Both the position numbers and the translations under genes were made by a program. The notes beneath the pieces were generated by a model that did no database searches, was not told where the DNA came from, and worked only from the letters and a program-made list of their open reading frames with translations. Positions 6,353-6,477 of a DNA stretch of 6,477 nucleotides are shown piece by piece. Source of the stretch: Candidatus Cloacimonadota bacterium (GTDB taxonomy: Bacteria; Cloacimonadota; Cloacimonadia; Cloacimonadales; Cloacimonadaceae). How positions within the stretch are numbered: position 1 is the first letter of the stretch; each line of letters starts with the position of its first letter. The stretch is from contig JAQVMI010000108.1 of assembly GCA_028703735.1 (NCBI GenBank), positions 1-6,477 of the forward strand, in the 5' to 3' direction.

Positions 6353-6477
6353 TGTCATTCTGGACTTGCCGACTGCTTATTAATAAATAACCCGCTTGTC
6401 ATTCCGGATTTGCCGACCGCTGATCAATTAACAACCCGCTTGTCATTCCGGACTTGATCCGGAATCTGCGAAACTGG
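6353..6477 (+). repeat. diverged 44-nt tandem repeat, about 2.8 units, cut by window end
   Basis: Units begin at 6353, 6397 and 6441, each with TGTCATTC followed by T/C-GGA-C/T-TTG. Units 1 and 2 are both exactly 44 nt and agree at 37 of 44 positions. Both continue with CCGAC-T/C-GCT, an AT-rich stretch and CCCGCT. Unit 3 shares the first 16 bases and then switches to a different continuation (see the hairpin entry). The array starts 53 nt after the nuclease stop. It has no constant-repeat/variable-spacer pattern. Confidence 0.8.
6445..6465. repeat. perfect inverted repeat in last repeat unit
   Basis: ATTCCGGA (6445-6452) and TCCGGAAT (6458-6465) are exact inverted copies around a 5-nt loop (CTTGA). 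No T-run follows, so it is not a standard terminator. Palindromes built on the core ATTCCGGACTTGATCCGG are, to my knowledge, a recurrent type of dispersed intergenic repeat in several bacterial groups. Units 1 and 2 of the same array keep only the left arm. Confidence 0.75.

Noticed and set aside
6353..6477. Possible CRISPR array because of regular 44-nt spacing
   Set aside because: Units are similar along their whole length, with scattered mismatches. There is no constant repeat separated by unique spacers, and no cas gene is in view.

Overview
The window carries seven protein genes, all on the plus strand. Its gene content points to a Gram-negative bacterium of the Fibrobacterota-Chlorobiota-Bacteroidota (FCB) group. 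The two strongest taxonomic signals are a full-length PorX-type response regulator (receiver plus PglZ domain) and a secreted nuclease ending in a type IX secretion system (T9SS) style C-terminal sorting domain. Moderate base composition, the YPNPF-type C-terminal domain and the lack of typical Bacteroidota -7 promoter elements make Cloacimonadota a plausible guess. The phylum is inferred, not shown.

Layout. Bases 2-2696 look like one transcription unit: the 3' part of panB (pantothenate/CoA synthesis, cut by the window edge), an unrecognised 204-residue protein with a helix-turn-helix-like central region, and porX, separated by only 4 and 9 nt. A 215-nt gap follows. It holds a long hairpin with a T-run (likely terminator) and a possible promoter for the next gene. 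That gene is tsaE (t6A tRNA modification, GTG start). After a 140-nt gap come add (adenosine deaminase) and gmhA (sedoheptulose 7-phosphate isomerase), which are 7 nt apart with the gmhA ribosome binding site abutting the add stop codon. After 67 nt comes an exported endonuclease I family protein with a T9SS-type tail. The last 125 bases are a diverged 44-nt tandem repeat, whose final unit contains a perfect inverted repeat and runs off the window.

How the parts fit. panB, tsaE, add and gmhA are housekeeping genes for CoA, tRNA modification, purine salvage and ADP-heptose/LPS core. gmhA supports an LPS-bearing outer membrane, which T9SS requires. The notable theme is secretion: PorX is the cytoplasmic regulator of T9SS in Bacteroidota, and a probable T9SS client lies about 2.6 kb downstream. 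The unknown protein directly upstream of porX is the best candidate for something undescribed. It could give PorX, which has no DNA-binding domain of its own, a regulatory partner.
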